Assembly (NCBI RefSeq): GCF_046530675.1
Contig: NZ_CP172558.1
Coordinates: forward strand, 2,294,001 to 2,358,000
From: Chitinibacter sp046530675
Lineage (GTDB): Bacteria; Pseudomonadota; Gammaproteobacteria; Burkholderiales; Chitinibacteraceae
Direction of reading: 5' to 3'
Length of the DNA: 64,000 bases
In this document: positions 8,751 through 17,381 of the stretch, in pieces
How the letters are laid out: every line of letters begins with the position of its first letter
Position numbering within the stretch: position 1 is the stretch's first letter
Program-made: the position numbers and the translations under genes
The notes under the pieces: generated by a model
What the model saw: only the letters and a program-made list of their open reading frames with translations
The model's database searches: none
What the model was told of the DNA's origin: nothing

Positions 8751-9794
8751 CTAGCGGAGTTTTTTGCTGCTGTTCTTGGCCGGTTCCGGCTCGGCTTGTA
8801 CCAGCTCGTTGTTTTTGACGTAGGCGTTTTTGATTTCCTCGGCGAGTTTCAACACGGCCGTCGCATAGAGCGTACTTTTGTTGTAGCGCGTAATCACGTA
8901 AAAATTATTAAATCCCAAGAAATACTGCGTAAAGTCCGGCTCGGTTTCGAGCGCAAAGAGCACGGCTTTCTGGCGCGGGTTGATTTCGCTGATCGGCGCG
9001 ACGCCTTTGGCGATCAACTCGTTCACGGTGTAATGCAGATTAAATTTGTCGTCGAGCAGTGATTTGGCGCTGCCATTGAAGTTGACGACGGTATAGGTGT
9101 CGCCGCCATCCTGCCAGCCGTGCTGGTTCAAATAATTGGCCACCGACGCCATCGCGTCGCCGGGATTAGTCCAGATATCGTGTTTGCCGTCTTTATCCCA
9201 ATCTTGTGCCCATTTTCTGAATGAAGACGGCATAAATTGCGGCCAGCCCATAGCGCCCGCGTAGCTGCCTTTGAAACTCATCGGGTCTTGTTTTTCTTCG
9301 CGAGCCAGCAGGAAAAGCTGCGTCAGCTCGCCTTGAAAATATTCGGCGCGGCGCGGGTAATTGAAGGCAATGGTCGAGAGCGCGTCGACAATCCGGAATG
9401 TACCGGTGTAGCGGCCGTAATTGGTTTCTGCGCCGAGGATGGCGAGCAATACCTCGGGGGCGACCTGATATTTCCTGCTGATATCGCCGATCAGAATCGC
9501 ATTTTCGCGCCAGAAGGTGGCGCCATTATTGATTCGCGTTTTGTTGACGAAATTGGCTTCAAATTCATGCCACGGGCGACTGGTCGACGGTTTGTCGAGA
9601 ATGCCGATGATGTTGGGTTTGGCTTGCGCATCGAGTAGCCAGCCGGCAATTTCTTCTGGCGTAAAGCCGTTTTCAATGGCGGTTTTATTGATGTATTGCT
9701 GAACGTCTTCGCGGTTGATCAGTGCTTCATCGGCCAGCGCTGTGGCGCTCAGTGTCGTTAAAAGCAAAGCTGAGGCCAGTGTTTTCAGATTCAT
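8751..9794 (-). CDS. mltB: Lytic murein transglycosylase B
   Basis: 347 residues. It cleaves the glycan strands of peptidoglycan in the periplasm to form 1,6-anhydromuropeptides. A signal peptide covers residues 1-21 and ends A-L-A. The catalytic Glu123 sits in L-G-A-E-T-N-Y-G, and Y-A-G-A-M-G-W-P-Q-F-M-P-S is the substrate-binding signature of family GH103. E. coli MltB is a lipoprotein; this protein has no lipobox and no cysteine, so it should be soluble in the periplasm. The C-terminus ends in a short lysine-rich stretch. Confidence 0.93.
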   Translation of the reverse strand: MNLKTLASALLLTTLSATALADEALINREDVQQYINKTAIENGFTPEEIAGWLLDAQAKPNIIGILDKPSTSRPWHEFEANFVNKTRINNGATFWRENAILIGDISRKYQVAPEVLLAILGAETNYGRYTGTFRIVDALSTIAFNYPRRAEYFQGELTQLFLLAREEKQDPMSFKGSYAGAMGWPQFMPSSFRKWAQDWDKDGKHDIWTNPGDAMASVANYLNQHGWQDGGDTYTVVNFNGSAKSLLDDKFNLHYTVNELIAKGVAPISEINPRQKAVLFALETEPDFTQYFLGFNNFYVITRYNKSTLYATAVLKLAEEIKNAYVKNNELVQAEPEPAKNSSKKLR

Positions 9795-9833
9795 AATGTA
9801 CTCAAAATTTTAAAAAACGGGCTAAGTGCTTAA

Positions 9834-9918
9834 GCAAAAGTTTTCCAGCATCGTTACCTCGCCTTGTCGTACTACTTGTACTGTCTGCGGCTTCGGTGCC
9901 TTGCTGGACAACTTTTGC
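9834..9918. repeat. 85-bp inverted-repeat element with a Neisseria-like core
   Basis: The ends 9834-9850 and 9902-9918 are inverted copies with 16 of 17 bases equal (GCAAAAGTT-T/G-TCCAGCA). The centre holds CCTCGCCTTGTCGTACTA and GTACTGTCTGCGGCTTCG, which closely resemble a very common intergenic repeat of pathogenic Neisseria as I remember it. It lies between mltB and hrcA, which both run on the minus strand. Confidence 0.65.
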
Positions 9919-9937
9919 ACGGTTACTTAAGCGCTCG

Positions 9938-9976
9938 TTTGGTTTACGCTTCGCAGACCAAATGTCAACAGACCCT
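9938..9976. repeat. Fragment of the GTTGACGTTTGG repeat family
   Basis: ACCAAATGTCAACAGACCCT (9957-9976) is, on the minus strand, a near copy of the 27-bp end of the element at 4292-4563. TTTGGTTTACG just before it repeats the inner part and can pair with ACCAAA. It sits directly at the 3' end of hrcA. Confidence 0.6.
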
Positions 9977-9982
9977 GGCGTA

Positions 9983-11005
9983 TTAACCCGATAAAGCGCT
10001 CGATAGTAATTTGGCGGTGATATCGACAATTGGAATCACGCGCTCGTAAGCCATTCGGGTCGGACCGATGACGCCGAGCGTGCCGACGACTTCGCCATTG
10101 ACGCGGTAAGGCGCGGTAATGACCGAACATTCGTCCAGTGGCGCCAGCCCCGATTCGCCACCGATGTAAATTTGCACGCCTTGTGCGCGGTGGCCTTGCT
10201 CTAGCAATTGCAGTAAGGCGGTTTTTTGCTCGAAAAGTTCAAATAGCTGGCGCATGCGCTGCATATCACCGGCAAAATCGTGCAGGCCGAGCAACTGGTG
10301 TTCACCGGCGATGACCATGTGTTCGCTGTTCAAATCATTGCTGATGGCGACGGCGGCGTTCATCAGACTGGTCAGGTCATGTTTGACGCGGATCAGGTCA
10401 CTTTGCAGCCAGCCGAGCAACACACTCAGCGTTTTGCCGGCGCAGTGCTGGTTCAAAAACTGTGCGGCTTCGACCAACTCGTTGGGGGCGAAGTGTTTTT
10501 CGGTCTGGACGATGCGGTTTTGTACATCGCCGTCGCTGGTGACCAGAATCAGCAATACCCGTTTGTCGCCGAGCGGCAGAAATTCGATCTGTTTCAAGTG
10601 CAATTCGCTGCGTTTGGGTGTCATGACGACACCGGCAAACTGTGTGAGTTGCGAGAGCAGTTGCGAAGCCGCGATGATACTGTGTTGCGGATTGTCCGTT
10701 GGCAAGCTTTGTTGCGCCGCGTTGATGGGCAACTGACCCAGCGGCTGCACCGCAAGCAATGTATCGACAAACAGCCGGTAGCCCTGTGCAGTCGGAATTC
10801 GTCCGGCCGAGGTGTGCGGGCTGGCGACCAGACCCAGATGTTCCAGATCGGCCATTACATTGCGTATCGTTGCGCTGCTGACATCAAGCCCGGAAAATTG
10901 CGACAGCACTTTCGAGCCGACCGGCTGCCCGTCGGCGATATAACGCTCGACCAGGGTCTTGAGCAGGATTTGAGAGCGATCATTCAGTTGCATATTCAGT
11001 TGCAT
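9983..11005 (-). CDS. hrcA: Heat-inducible transcription repressor HrcA
   Basis: 340 residues from the ATG at 11005. HrcA represses heat-shock genes by binding CIRCE operators and depends on GroEL. The N-terminal winged helix covers about residues 5-75 (S-S-A-T-I-R-N-V-M-A-D-L-E followed by S-P-H-T-S-A-G-R-I-P-T), then a GAF-like dimer domain. No CIRCE box is visible in this window, so its targets lie elsewhere. The start is uncertain: a 12-bp unit encoding M-Q-L-N is duplicated in tandem, so translation may begin at 11005 or 10993, and no clear ribosome site precedes either. It is divergent from nadK, a linkage common in betaproteobacteria. Confidence 0.93.
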   Translation of the reverse strand: MQLNMQLNDRSQILLKTLVERYIADGQPVGSKVLSQFSGLDVSSATIRNVMADLEHLGLVASPHTSAGRIPTAQGYRLFVDTLLAVQPLGQLPINAAQQSLPTDNPQHSIIAASQLLSQLTQFAGVVMTPKRSELHLKQIEFLPLGDKRVLLILVTSDGDVQNRIVQTEKHFAPNELVEAAQFLNQHCAGKTLSVLLGWLQSDLIRVKHDLTSLMNAAVAISNDLNSEHMVIAGEHQLLGLHDFAGDMQRMRQLFELFEQKTALLQLLEQGHRAQGVQIYIGGESGLAPLDECSVITAPYRVNGEVVGTLGVIGPTRMAYERVIPIVDITAKLLSSALSG

Positions 11006-11115
11006 AAGGGACAAATAACTCGCGTCTGGGCCGGTTGCGACAAATACGGTGGATTTTACCTGCGGTTTGGTATATTAATGCGGCTGCATCTCTAATAATT
11101 CAAGCCTTCGAATCC

Positions 11116-11991
11116 ATGCACAGCCTATTTAAAACCGTAGCCCTGGTCGGGCGTCTGAATACGCCTTCGCTGAACGATCCGCTGCGTCGTCTGGCCGCCT
11201 TGCTGGAAAATGGCGGGGTGAAAGTGCTGATCGAAGGACAGATCGCGCTTGAGCATGGCATCAGCCAGTACCAGTCGGTAGCACGTGACCATATTGGCAA
11301 ACTCGCTGATTTGGTCATCGTCATGGGAGGGGATGGTACCATGCTGTCAGTCGCACGGTTATTAGCACCCTATCGAATACCCCTGATGGGTATTAATCAG
11401 GGGCGGTTGGGTTTCATGACCGATATTCCATTGCACGAAATGGAAACTGCAGTTCCCAATATCATCGCCGGACAATTCATCCCCGAAGAGCGCATTCTGC
11501 TCGAAGCGAGCATTTTGCGTAACGGCAGCACCGTGATGAGCGCGCTGGCTTTCAACGACGTGGTGTTTAGTCGTGGCTCGATAGGCTCGATGATCGAGTT
11601 CGAAATTTTTGTCGATAGCCAGTTTGTTTACAGCCAGCGTTCCGACGGTCTGGTGATTTCAACGCCGACCGGATCAACCGCGTATGCGCTGGCGTCCGGC
11701 GGGCCGATTCTACATCCGGCACTGCCCGCAATTACCTTGGTGCCGATTTGTCCGCAATCATTGTCGAATCGCCCGATTGTTGTATCGGAAAATTCACAAG
11801 TCGAATTCCTGCTGACTCGTGGTCAGGATGCGCGCATTTATTTCGATAACCAGTCCGACTTCGAATTGCATGAAATGGATAGAGTACTGATCCGGCGCTA
11901 TAGCAATTCATTGCGGATTTTGCATCCGCACGGCTATAGCTACTACGATATGCTGCGCGCCAAATTGCGCTGGGGCGAGAAGCTGCTTTGA
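11116..11991 (+). CDS. nadK: NAD kinase
   Basis: 291 residues, matching the usual 292. It phosphorylates NAD to NADP with ATP in the cytoplasm. G-G-D-G-T (71-75) is the catalytic motif, N-Q-G-R-L-G-F near 95 and T-P-T-G-S-T-A-Y near 180 are the other family signatures. The ATG at 11116 is chosen because similarity begins there; the frame is open further upstream without family features. The ribosome site is not obvious. Divergent from hrcA, and followed by recN after 117 bp. Confidence 0.96.
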   Translation: MHSLFKTVALVGRLNTPSLNDPLRRLAALLENGGVKVLIEGQIALEHGISQYQSVARDHIGKLADLVIVMGGDGTMLSVARLLAPYRIPLMGINQGRLGFMTDIPLHEMETAVPNIIAGQFIPEERILLEASILRNGSTVMSALAFNDVVFSRGSIGSMIEFEIFVDSQFVYSQRSDGLVISTPTGSTAYALASGGPILHPALPAITLVPICPQSLSNRPIVVSENSQVEFLLTRGQDARIYFDNQSDFELHEMDRVLIRRYSNSLRILHPHGYSYYDMLRAKLRWGEKLL

Positions 11992-12108
11992 AAATGCTGG
12001 GTTTTTGGCAATTTTTGTCTGGTTATCGAGTTTCTTGCTTGTCCAAAAACTAAACTTCCCCTAAAGTGAACGTTCGTTCTTGTTTGAGCCTTTCAAGGTT
12101 GTGCTGCC

Positions 12109-13761
12109 ATGTTATCTGCTTTGCATTTGCGCGATTTTGTCATTGTTCGTGAACTCGATCTGGATTTTGCTGCAGGTTTAACGGTGTTAACCGGCGAGAC
12201 GGGTGCGGGTAAATCGATCATTATCGATGCCTTGGGTTTGCTGCTCGGCGAGCGTGCCGATGCCGGTGTCGTACGTCATGGATGCGAGCGCGCCGAGTTA
12301 TCCGCCGAGTTTGCGACGCACGATTTGCCGCAAGTTGCAGCGTGGCTGACCGAGCAGGGTTTGAGCGATGAAGGTGAACAATTACTGCTGCGTCGTGTGA
12401 TCGACGCCAGCGGCAAATCAAGATCGTTTATTAATGGCAGCCCGGCGACGCTGAGTCAGCTCAAAGCCGTCGGTGAATGGCTGGTCGATATTCACGGCCA
12501 GCATGCGCACCAATCGCTGTTGCGTCACGATGCGCAGCGCGAACTGGTCGATGCCTACGCGGGCGCGACGAATCTGGCGCGTGACGTCGCTAGGCACTAT
12601 CAGCACTGGCATGGTCTGGCGAACGAGCTGCAATCGGCCGAGCAAAATGCGGACCGTTTCGAGGCCGAGCGCGAGCGCCTGCAATGGCAAATCGACGAAA
12701 TTGGCGGTCTGGCGATCACGGCGGATGAATGGCCGGAATTACAGATGGAGCACAAACGCCTGCATCATGCCGCCAGCCTGATCGAAGGCGTCCAAACTGG
12801 GCTTGATGCGCTGTCTGATGGCGATGAAAACTGTCAGAGCTGGCTGGCCACCGTTGCGCACCGACTCAGCCAGCTGGCCGAGTTCGATCCCGCAATTCAT
12901 GACACGCTGGAATTACTCGCTGGTGCTGAGGCGCAACTGTCTGAATCGGTATCCAGCTTGCGCCTGTACGCTGATCGGCTGGAGCTCGATCCGGATCGTC
13001 TGGCCGATGTCGAAGCGCGGATGGACTCGCTGTACCGTGCCGGACGTAAATACCGCGTTGACCCGGCTATGCTCGTTGAGCAACTGAACGAGTGGCAAGC
13101 GCGTCTGGCCGAGCTGGGGGGCGCCGAAGGGCTGGATGCTTTGCGCAAACAGGTGAGTGAAGCGGAAAGTGTGTTCAGAAAAAACGCCGAAACCCTATCC
13201 AAACAGCGCGCCAAAGCAGCGAAAACATTGTCGAAACTGGTCACCGAACAAATGCAGACGCTGGCCTTATCGGGCAGCCGTTGCGAAGTGGTTTTGTTGC
13301 CGCAAACTCAGCCTGCGGCTTTTGGTCTGGAGCAAATCGAATTGCAAACGGCCAATCATCCGGCTTCGCCATTGCGGCCGATGGCCAAAGTCGCTTCGGG
13401 CGGCGAATTGTCGCGTATCAGCCTGGCGTTGCAAGTCGTGACCAGTCAGGTTGCCAACGTACCGACGCTGATTTTCGACGAAGTGGACGTCGGCATTGGC
13501 GGGCGTGTCGCCGAAATTGTGGGTCGATTGTTGTCCGAATTGGGCGCGAGTCGCCAGGTGCTGTGTATTACGCATTTGCCGCAAGTCGCCGCTTGTGGCG
13601 CGCAGCATTTGCAAGTCGCGAAAGCGCAGGCCAAAGACGGTGTTCATAGCAGTATCGCGCAGCTCAGCCACGAGCAGCGCATCGAAGAAATCGCGCGTAT
13701 GCTCGGCGGACTGGAAATCACCGAAACGACGCGCCAACATGCGACTGAGATGCTGGCTTGA
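12109..13761 (+). CDS. recN: DNA repair protein RecN
   Basis: 550 residues, the normal RecN length. RecN is an SMC-like ATPase that acts at double-strand breaks. Walker A G-E-T-G-A-G-K-S is at 29-36, the ABC signature A-S-G-G-E-L-S-R near 426 and Walker B T-L-I-F-D-E-V-D near 452. The middle (about 150-370) is a coiled coil. Upstream, GAACGTTCGTTC is a small palindromic run; I could not identify a LexA-type box. A 51-bp palindrome fills the gap to the next gene. Confidence 0.95.
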   Translation: MLSALHLRDFVIVRELDLDFAAGLTVLTGETGAGKSIIIDALGLLLGERADAGVVRHGCERAELSAEFATHDLPQVAAWLTEQGLSDEGEQLLLRRVIDASGKSRSFINGSPATLSQLKAVGEWLVDIHGQHAHQSLLRHDAQRELVDAYAGATNLARDVARHYQHWHGLANELQSAEQNADRFEAERERLQWQIDEIGGLAITADEWPELQMEHKRLHHAASLIEGVQTGLDALSDGDENCQSWLATVAHRLSQLAEFDPAIHDTLELLAGAEAQLSESVSSLRLYADRLELDPDRLADVEARMDSLYRAGRKYRVDPAMLVEQLNEWQARLAELGGAEGLDALRKQVSEAESVFRKNAETLSKQRAKAAKTLSKLVTEQMQTLALSGSRCEVVLLPQTQPAAFGLEQIELQTANHPASPLRPMAKVASGGELSRISLALQVVTSQVANVPTLIFDEVDVGIGGRVAEIVGRLLSELGASRQVLCITHLPQVAACGAQHLQVAKAQAKDGVHSSIAQLSHEQRIEEIARMLGGLEITETTRQHATEMLA

Positions 13762-13812
13762 TGGGTATGTCTTTGCAAGCCATGTCATGATTGATTTTGA
13801 AGAATATACCCA
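13762..13812. repeat. 51-bp gapped palindrome, site 5
   Basis: Arms TGGGTAT (13762-13768) and ATACCCA (13806-13812), exactly filling the spacer between the recN stop and the tadA start codon. Confidence 0.8.
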
Positions 13813-15093
13813 ATGAATGATTTTGACTTCATGCAGGCGGCGCTGGCCGAAGCGGCGTTAGCTGCGGCGCAAGGCGAAGTGCCGGTTGGCGCAGTCATCG
13901 TGCAAAATGGGCAGATTATCGCGCGCGGGCACAATCAGCCTATCGGCACAAACGATCCGAGCGCGCACGCCGAAATGCTCGCAATTCGTGCCGCAGCGCA
14001 AGCCTTGGGCAACTATCGTTTGGCCGATTGCGAGCTGTATATCACGCTTGAACCTTGCATCATGTGCGCTGGCGCGATTTTGCATTCGCGGATCAAACGC
14101 GTCGTTTACGCGAGCCCGGATGCTAAAACCGGCGCAGCCGGTAGCGTGATCAATCCGTTTGCCAATTCGCAGCTCAATCACCACACTCAAATCGAATCCG
14201 GCGTTTGCGCACACGAAGCGGGCACCATGCTGAGCGATTTTTTTGCCCAGCGCCGCGTAGCAAAAAAGTCGATCATCAAGCCGCTTCAGATCAATGACTT
14301 GAGCAATTTGCGCGATCTGGGCGGCTTGAAAACCACTGATGGACTACGGATCAAGTCCGGAATGGTTTATCGCTCCGAACAATGGTACGGGCTGGATCAG
14401 CCAAGTCTGCTGCAAGCCACAGCCCTGAAGCTGCGCTCGGTCTGGGATTTTCGCTCGTATGGCGAACAGCAGCGCCACCCGGATCCGGACTTGCCCGGGG
14501 TCGAAAATCACTGGGTCGATGTGCTCGCCGAAGGCTTTGCCGGTGTGGGAGTTGAGCAATCGATTGCATTCAATCTGGTGCAATGGCTGGAGCAGCCCGA
14601 ACTGATGCAGCAGCATTTGGGCAATGGGCAGGCGCACGACATGATGCTGACGCTGTATCGGGCGCTAGTAGCAAATCCAACATCTCAGAGGGTATATTCC
14701 CGCTGGCTAAATTCAGTATGCTCTGGCGAGCAATACCCTATGCTAATTCATTGTACGGCGGGCAAAGACCGCACCGGCTGGGCTGCGGTCTTGCTGTTGT
14801 CGATACTGGGTGTGCCGCATGAAACCATTTTGCGCGACTATCTGGCTAGCCACGATAAGATCATCAGCAAGTATCAGCCGCTGATTGATCGCTGTCTGGC
14901 TGCGGGTGGTGATATCACAATCTTGCATGATATTTTTGGCGTCAAAGCGCAATATCTCAAAGCCGCTTTGCATGAAGTCAAAAAACAGGCTGGCAGCATG
15001 CCGCGCTATATCACACAGGTGCTCGGTATCACCGAGCCACAGCAACAAGCCTTGCGCGAGCAACTGCTGATTACCGAGCTGAATCACCATTGA
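13813..15093 (+). CDS. tadA: tRNA adenosine deaminase TadA fused to a tyrosine-phosphatase-like domain
   Basis: 426 residues in one uninterrupted frame. Residues 1-150 are TadA, which converts A34 to inosine in tRNA-Arg(ACG): H-A-E (52-54) gives the zinc ligand and proton shuttle, P-C-I-M-C (81-85) the two zinc cysteines, and D-A-K-T-G-A-A-G-S matches E. coli TadA. Residues 156-420 are a Y_phosphatase3-type domain: N-L-R-D-L-G-G (165-171), Y-R-S-E-Q near 186, and the HCx5R loop H-C-T-A-G-K-D-R (313-320) with nucleophile Cys314. Both active sites look intact. TadA alone is normally about 165 residues. The two halves may be separated after translation; that is not visible. It follows recN by 51 bp. 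Confidence 0.92.
   Translation: MNDFDFMQAALAEAALAAAQGEVPVGAVIVQNGQIIARGHNQPIGTNDPSAHAEMLAIRAAAQALGNYRLADCELYITLEPCIMCAGAILHSRIKRVVYASPDAKTGAAGSVINPFANSQLNHHTQIESGVCAHEAGTMLSDFFAQRRVAKKSIIKPLQINDLSNLRDLGGLKTTDGLRIKSGMVYRSEQWYGLDQPSLLQATALKLRSVWDFRSYGEQQRHPDPDLPGVENHWVDVLAEGFAGVGVEQSIAFNLVQWLEQPELMQQHLGNGQAHDMMLTLYRALVANPTSQRVYSRWLNSVCSGEQYPMLIHCTAGKDRTGWAAVLLLSILGVPHETILRDYLASHDKIISKYQPLIDRCLAAGGDITILHDIFGVKAQYLKAALHEVKKQAGSMPRYITQVLGITEPQQQALREQLLITELNHH
14689..14739. repeat. 51-bp gapped palindrome, site 6
   Basis: Arms AGGGTAT and ATACCCT, 37 bases apart, inside the phosphatase half of the tadA fusion, just before the codons for the catalytic loop. The right arm extends to GGGTATTGCTC on the minus strand. 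Confidence 0.75.
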
Positions 15094-15173
15094 TCCGCTT
15101 GTTCAGCATTGGTTCAGCTTAATAAGGCCATATTGGTTTCATACTGAAAACATCGCGATCTTAGGAGGCCAGT

Positions 15174-15863
15174 ATGAAAACCTTTTCAATGAAAGCAATC
15201 ATCGCATCGCTGCTGATTCTGGGGGCGCCAGTTTGGGCCGATGCGCTCGATGACAGCTCAACACGAACCAATCAGCTCACAGCCAAACAAAGCACAAGCC
15301 GGGTTAGCACCACGCTGGCTGGCCAGTATACGACTCTGGCCGGTTCACAGGAAAATTCGACAGCGATTGTTGGCGCTTTGCGTAATGGCAAGTCGGCGAC
15401 GATAGTCGGTGCCGATGGCACGACGGCCACCGTCAACAGCACCGGCAAGAATATGGGTTGGGGTGGCGTCAATAACACGCTGGCGCTGGCTCAATCCAGT
15501 TTGCAAAAAGCCGGGATTACCAATCCGACTGCAACACAGCTGGCCGCTGCGATCAATAGCGTGACCAGCGCCCGTAGCTCAGGAATGGGCTGGGGCGAGA
15601 TCGCCCATTCTCTGGGGCTAAATCTGGGCAAAGTGGTTTCTGCGACCAAGGCGAATGAAAAAGCCCTGGCACAACAACTCAATAGCACCAAAGGTGATAA
15701 AAGCAATCTCGGCAAATCAGGAAGCCACGCCAAACAGGGCAATCACTCAGGTAAAGGGCAAGCAGGTCAAGGGCAGGGGGGAGGTAACGCTGGCGGTAAT
15801 GGTGGTGGAAATGCCGGTGGAAATGGTGGTGGTAAAGGAGGAGGGAATGGTGGTGGTAAATAG
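15174..15863 (+). CDS. Secreted protein with MGWG motifs and a glycine-rich tail
   Basis: 229 residues; I do not recognise a named family. A signal peptide covers residues 1-22 (ends V-W-A). The mature protein is rich in Ser, Thr and Ala and has two M-G-W-G motifs (94-97 and 138-141), the second in M-G-W-G-E-I-A-H-S-L-G-L. Residues 160-192 are Lys/Ser/Asn-rich and 193-229 are almost only Gly, Asn, Ala and Lys in short repeats. A strong ribosome site, AGGAGG (15163-15168), fixes the start. It is probably exported to the periplasm or beyond; the low-complexity tail suggests a surface or matrix role, which is inference. Monocistronic. Confidence 0.8.
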   Translation: MKTFSMKAIIASLLILGAPVWADALDDSSTRTNQLTAKQSTSRVSTTLAGQYTTLAGSQENSTAIVGALRNGKSATIVGADGTTATVNSTGKNMGWGGVNNTLALAQSSLQKAGITNPTATQLAAAINSVTSARSSGMGWGEIAHSLGLNLGKVVSATKANEKALAQQLNSTKGDKSNLGKSGSHAKQGNHSGKGQAGQGQGGGNAGGNGGGNAGGNGGGKGGGNGGGK

Positions 15864-15939
15864 CATCGTTGGGTCGATGCTAGCGAATCAAACGAGTGAA
15901 ATAATTTTATTTCAGGTCAATTCCTCACTTTAAACCAGC

Positions 15940-15969
15940 CTGCTCATGATGATTTGTCATCATGAGCAG
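15940..15969. terminator. Strong hairpin between convergent genes
   Basis: TGCTCATGATGA (15941-15952) pairs perfectly with TCATCATGAGCA (15957-15968) around a TTTG loop. There is no clear T tract on either side, so it may be a weak terminator or a transcript-stabilising hairpin. Confidence 0.5.
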
Positions 15970-15995
15970 GGGGTGACAGAACAGAGCCAGCATAA

Positions 15996-17309
15996 TCAGG
16001 TCGCTAGTGCCGACAAAGTCCACAAGGTGGCGTCGATTTGTACCCGGTTGTATTTTTCAAACGTTAGTTGACATTGCGCCAGCAGCGCTTCGCTTGGCTG
16101 GCCGGTTTCACTTTGTTCGGCCAATTGTAAAAACGGCGAAAATGGGGTCGCCTTGCTGCTGAGCGTATCGACCACAATGTCCGGTGGACATAATTCTTTG
16201 AGCAGCAATGAACGTGGTACACGCAGCAGAAAATCGAGCAAGGAAAACAGCCCTGTGAGGAAGAGCAAATCACATTCAACGGCGCTCATGCTTTCCAGCC
16301 CGGCCAGCTCCATCAGTCTGGCGCGAGTCAAGGCGGCTTCCAGCAAGGTTTGATCGAGCTTGTCTTCGCCTTGCGAAGCAAACAGCAGCAAGGACAACCA
16401 GCGGTACAGGCGCTGATTACCCACGATCACGACCGCCTGATCCAGATTGCTGACCGATTGCGTTAAGCCCATTGCCGCCGAGTTCACATAACGCAACAGG
16501 CGCGCACTGAGCGCGGGATCGCTTTTTAATTCAGTGGAAATAATTTTGGCATCGGCATTCTGGCGTACCAGTTTCAAAATCTGGTTCAGACGCAAAAACT
16601 GATCCGGAAAGTTGAGCTGTTGTGCTTCCGGCCAAGTGAAAACCTTGCCGCTGACATAATCAACGCCGAGTTGGAAACACGCTTCGGCTGCTTCGCGGCT
16701 ATCGACGTCATTGACCCATAGCTCGGCATGCGGTGCAATTTTCCGGCAGGCCTGAACGTAGTTGCTCAGCGTGGCAAAATCCGGCGATTGCAGCACCAGA
16801 ACCATTAATTTGAGCTGGCTGCCGATTTTGCCGTGGGTTTTGTGCCAGCGCTGTGCTACGGCACCGACCAGGAAATTTTGCTGATGCAATTCGCCCAGTT
16901 GCACAAGCAACTCGTCTTCCGGCTGGGTTACATCGCCGTTGGCGATGATATGCAGCGGTCGGGTGGTGGCAAAGCGATGTTTGGATAGCAGATGCAGATT
17001 TTTCCAGCGCAGCTCGATCCAGACGTCAGATTTGATCGCTTTGGATTCGATCAGACGCTCGATTTCGCACAGCAATACTTCATCATGGCTGTGTTCTTCG
17101 TCAGTGCTTTGCGCCTGAGCCAGCTCGCGCAAGCTAAACGCATAGGCGGTGATTTCCCATTCGCGGTTGTAAACCGCACGCCGACGCAACAGACCGCGCA
17201 AATCCGGTGGCGGGCTTGGCGTGGAAACTTCCTCGCTGAAAATCGTCTCCGCTATCGGCGGAGGGGTGGGATCTTCCGGCGCAATTTTGTTGAGCAACCA
17301 GCGCAACAT
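15996..17309 (-). CDS. HDOD-domain signalling protein with degenerate EAL-like N-terminus
   Basis: 437 residues. The C-terminal 200 residues (about 235-435) form an HDOD domain, with L-S-A-R-L-L-R-Y-V-N-S-A and V-I-V-G-N-Q-R-L-Y-R-W typical of the EAL-HDOD (YuxH-like) proteins. The region 45-225 is laid out like an EAL barrel but lacks the E-A-L catalytic motif, so it should not hydrolyse cyclic di-GMP. Such proteins act as cytoplasmic signalling scaffolds. The start at 17309 follows AGGAAG. It lies 72 bp after trpC on the same strand and may be read through from the trp operon. Confidence 0.82.
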   Translation of the reverse strand: MLRWLLNKIAPEDPTPPPIAETIFSEEVSTPSPPPDLRGLLRRRAVYNREWEITAYAFSLRELAQAQSTDEEHSHDEVLLCEIERLIESKAIKSDVWIELRWKNLHLLSKHRFATTRPLHIIANGDVTQPEDELLVQLGELHQQNFLVGAVAQRWHKTHGKIGSQLKLMVLVLQSPDFATLSNYVQACRKIAPHAELWVNDVDSREAAEACFQLGVDYVSGKVFTWPEAQQLNFPDQFLRLNQILKLVRQNADAKIISTELKSDPALSARLLRYVNSAAMGLTQSVSNLDQAVVIVGNQRLYRWLSLLLFASQGEDKLDQTLLEAALTRARLMELAGLESMSAVECDLLFLTGLFSLLDFLLRVPRSLLLKELCPPDIVVDTLSSKATPFSPFLQLAEQSETGQPSEALLAQCQLTFEKYNRVQIDATLWTLSALAT

Positions 17310-17381
17310 GCCGCATCTTCCTGTGAGCTAAAAACCCAGCATAGCCAGCATTGTCATGGCTGGCTACCGTAATCACTGTGT

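Noticed and set aside
11006..11115. A CIRCE operator for HrcA between hrcA and nadK
   Set aside because: I found no TTAGCACTC-N9-GAGTGCTAA or close variant.
15781..15863. Short repeats of GGTGGTAATGC type that look like a repeat array
   Set aside because: They are in-frame Gly/Asn codons of the secreted protein, with units too short and irregular for CRISPR.
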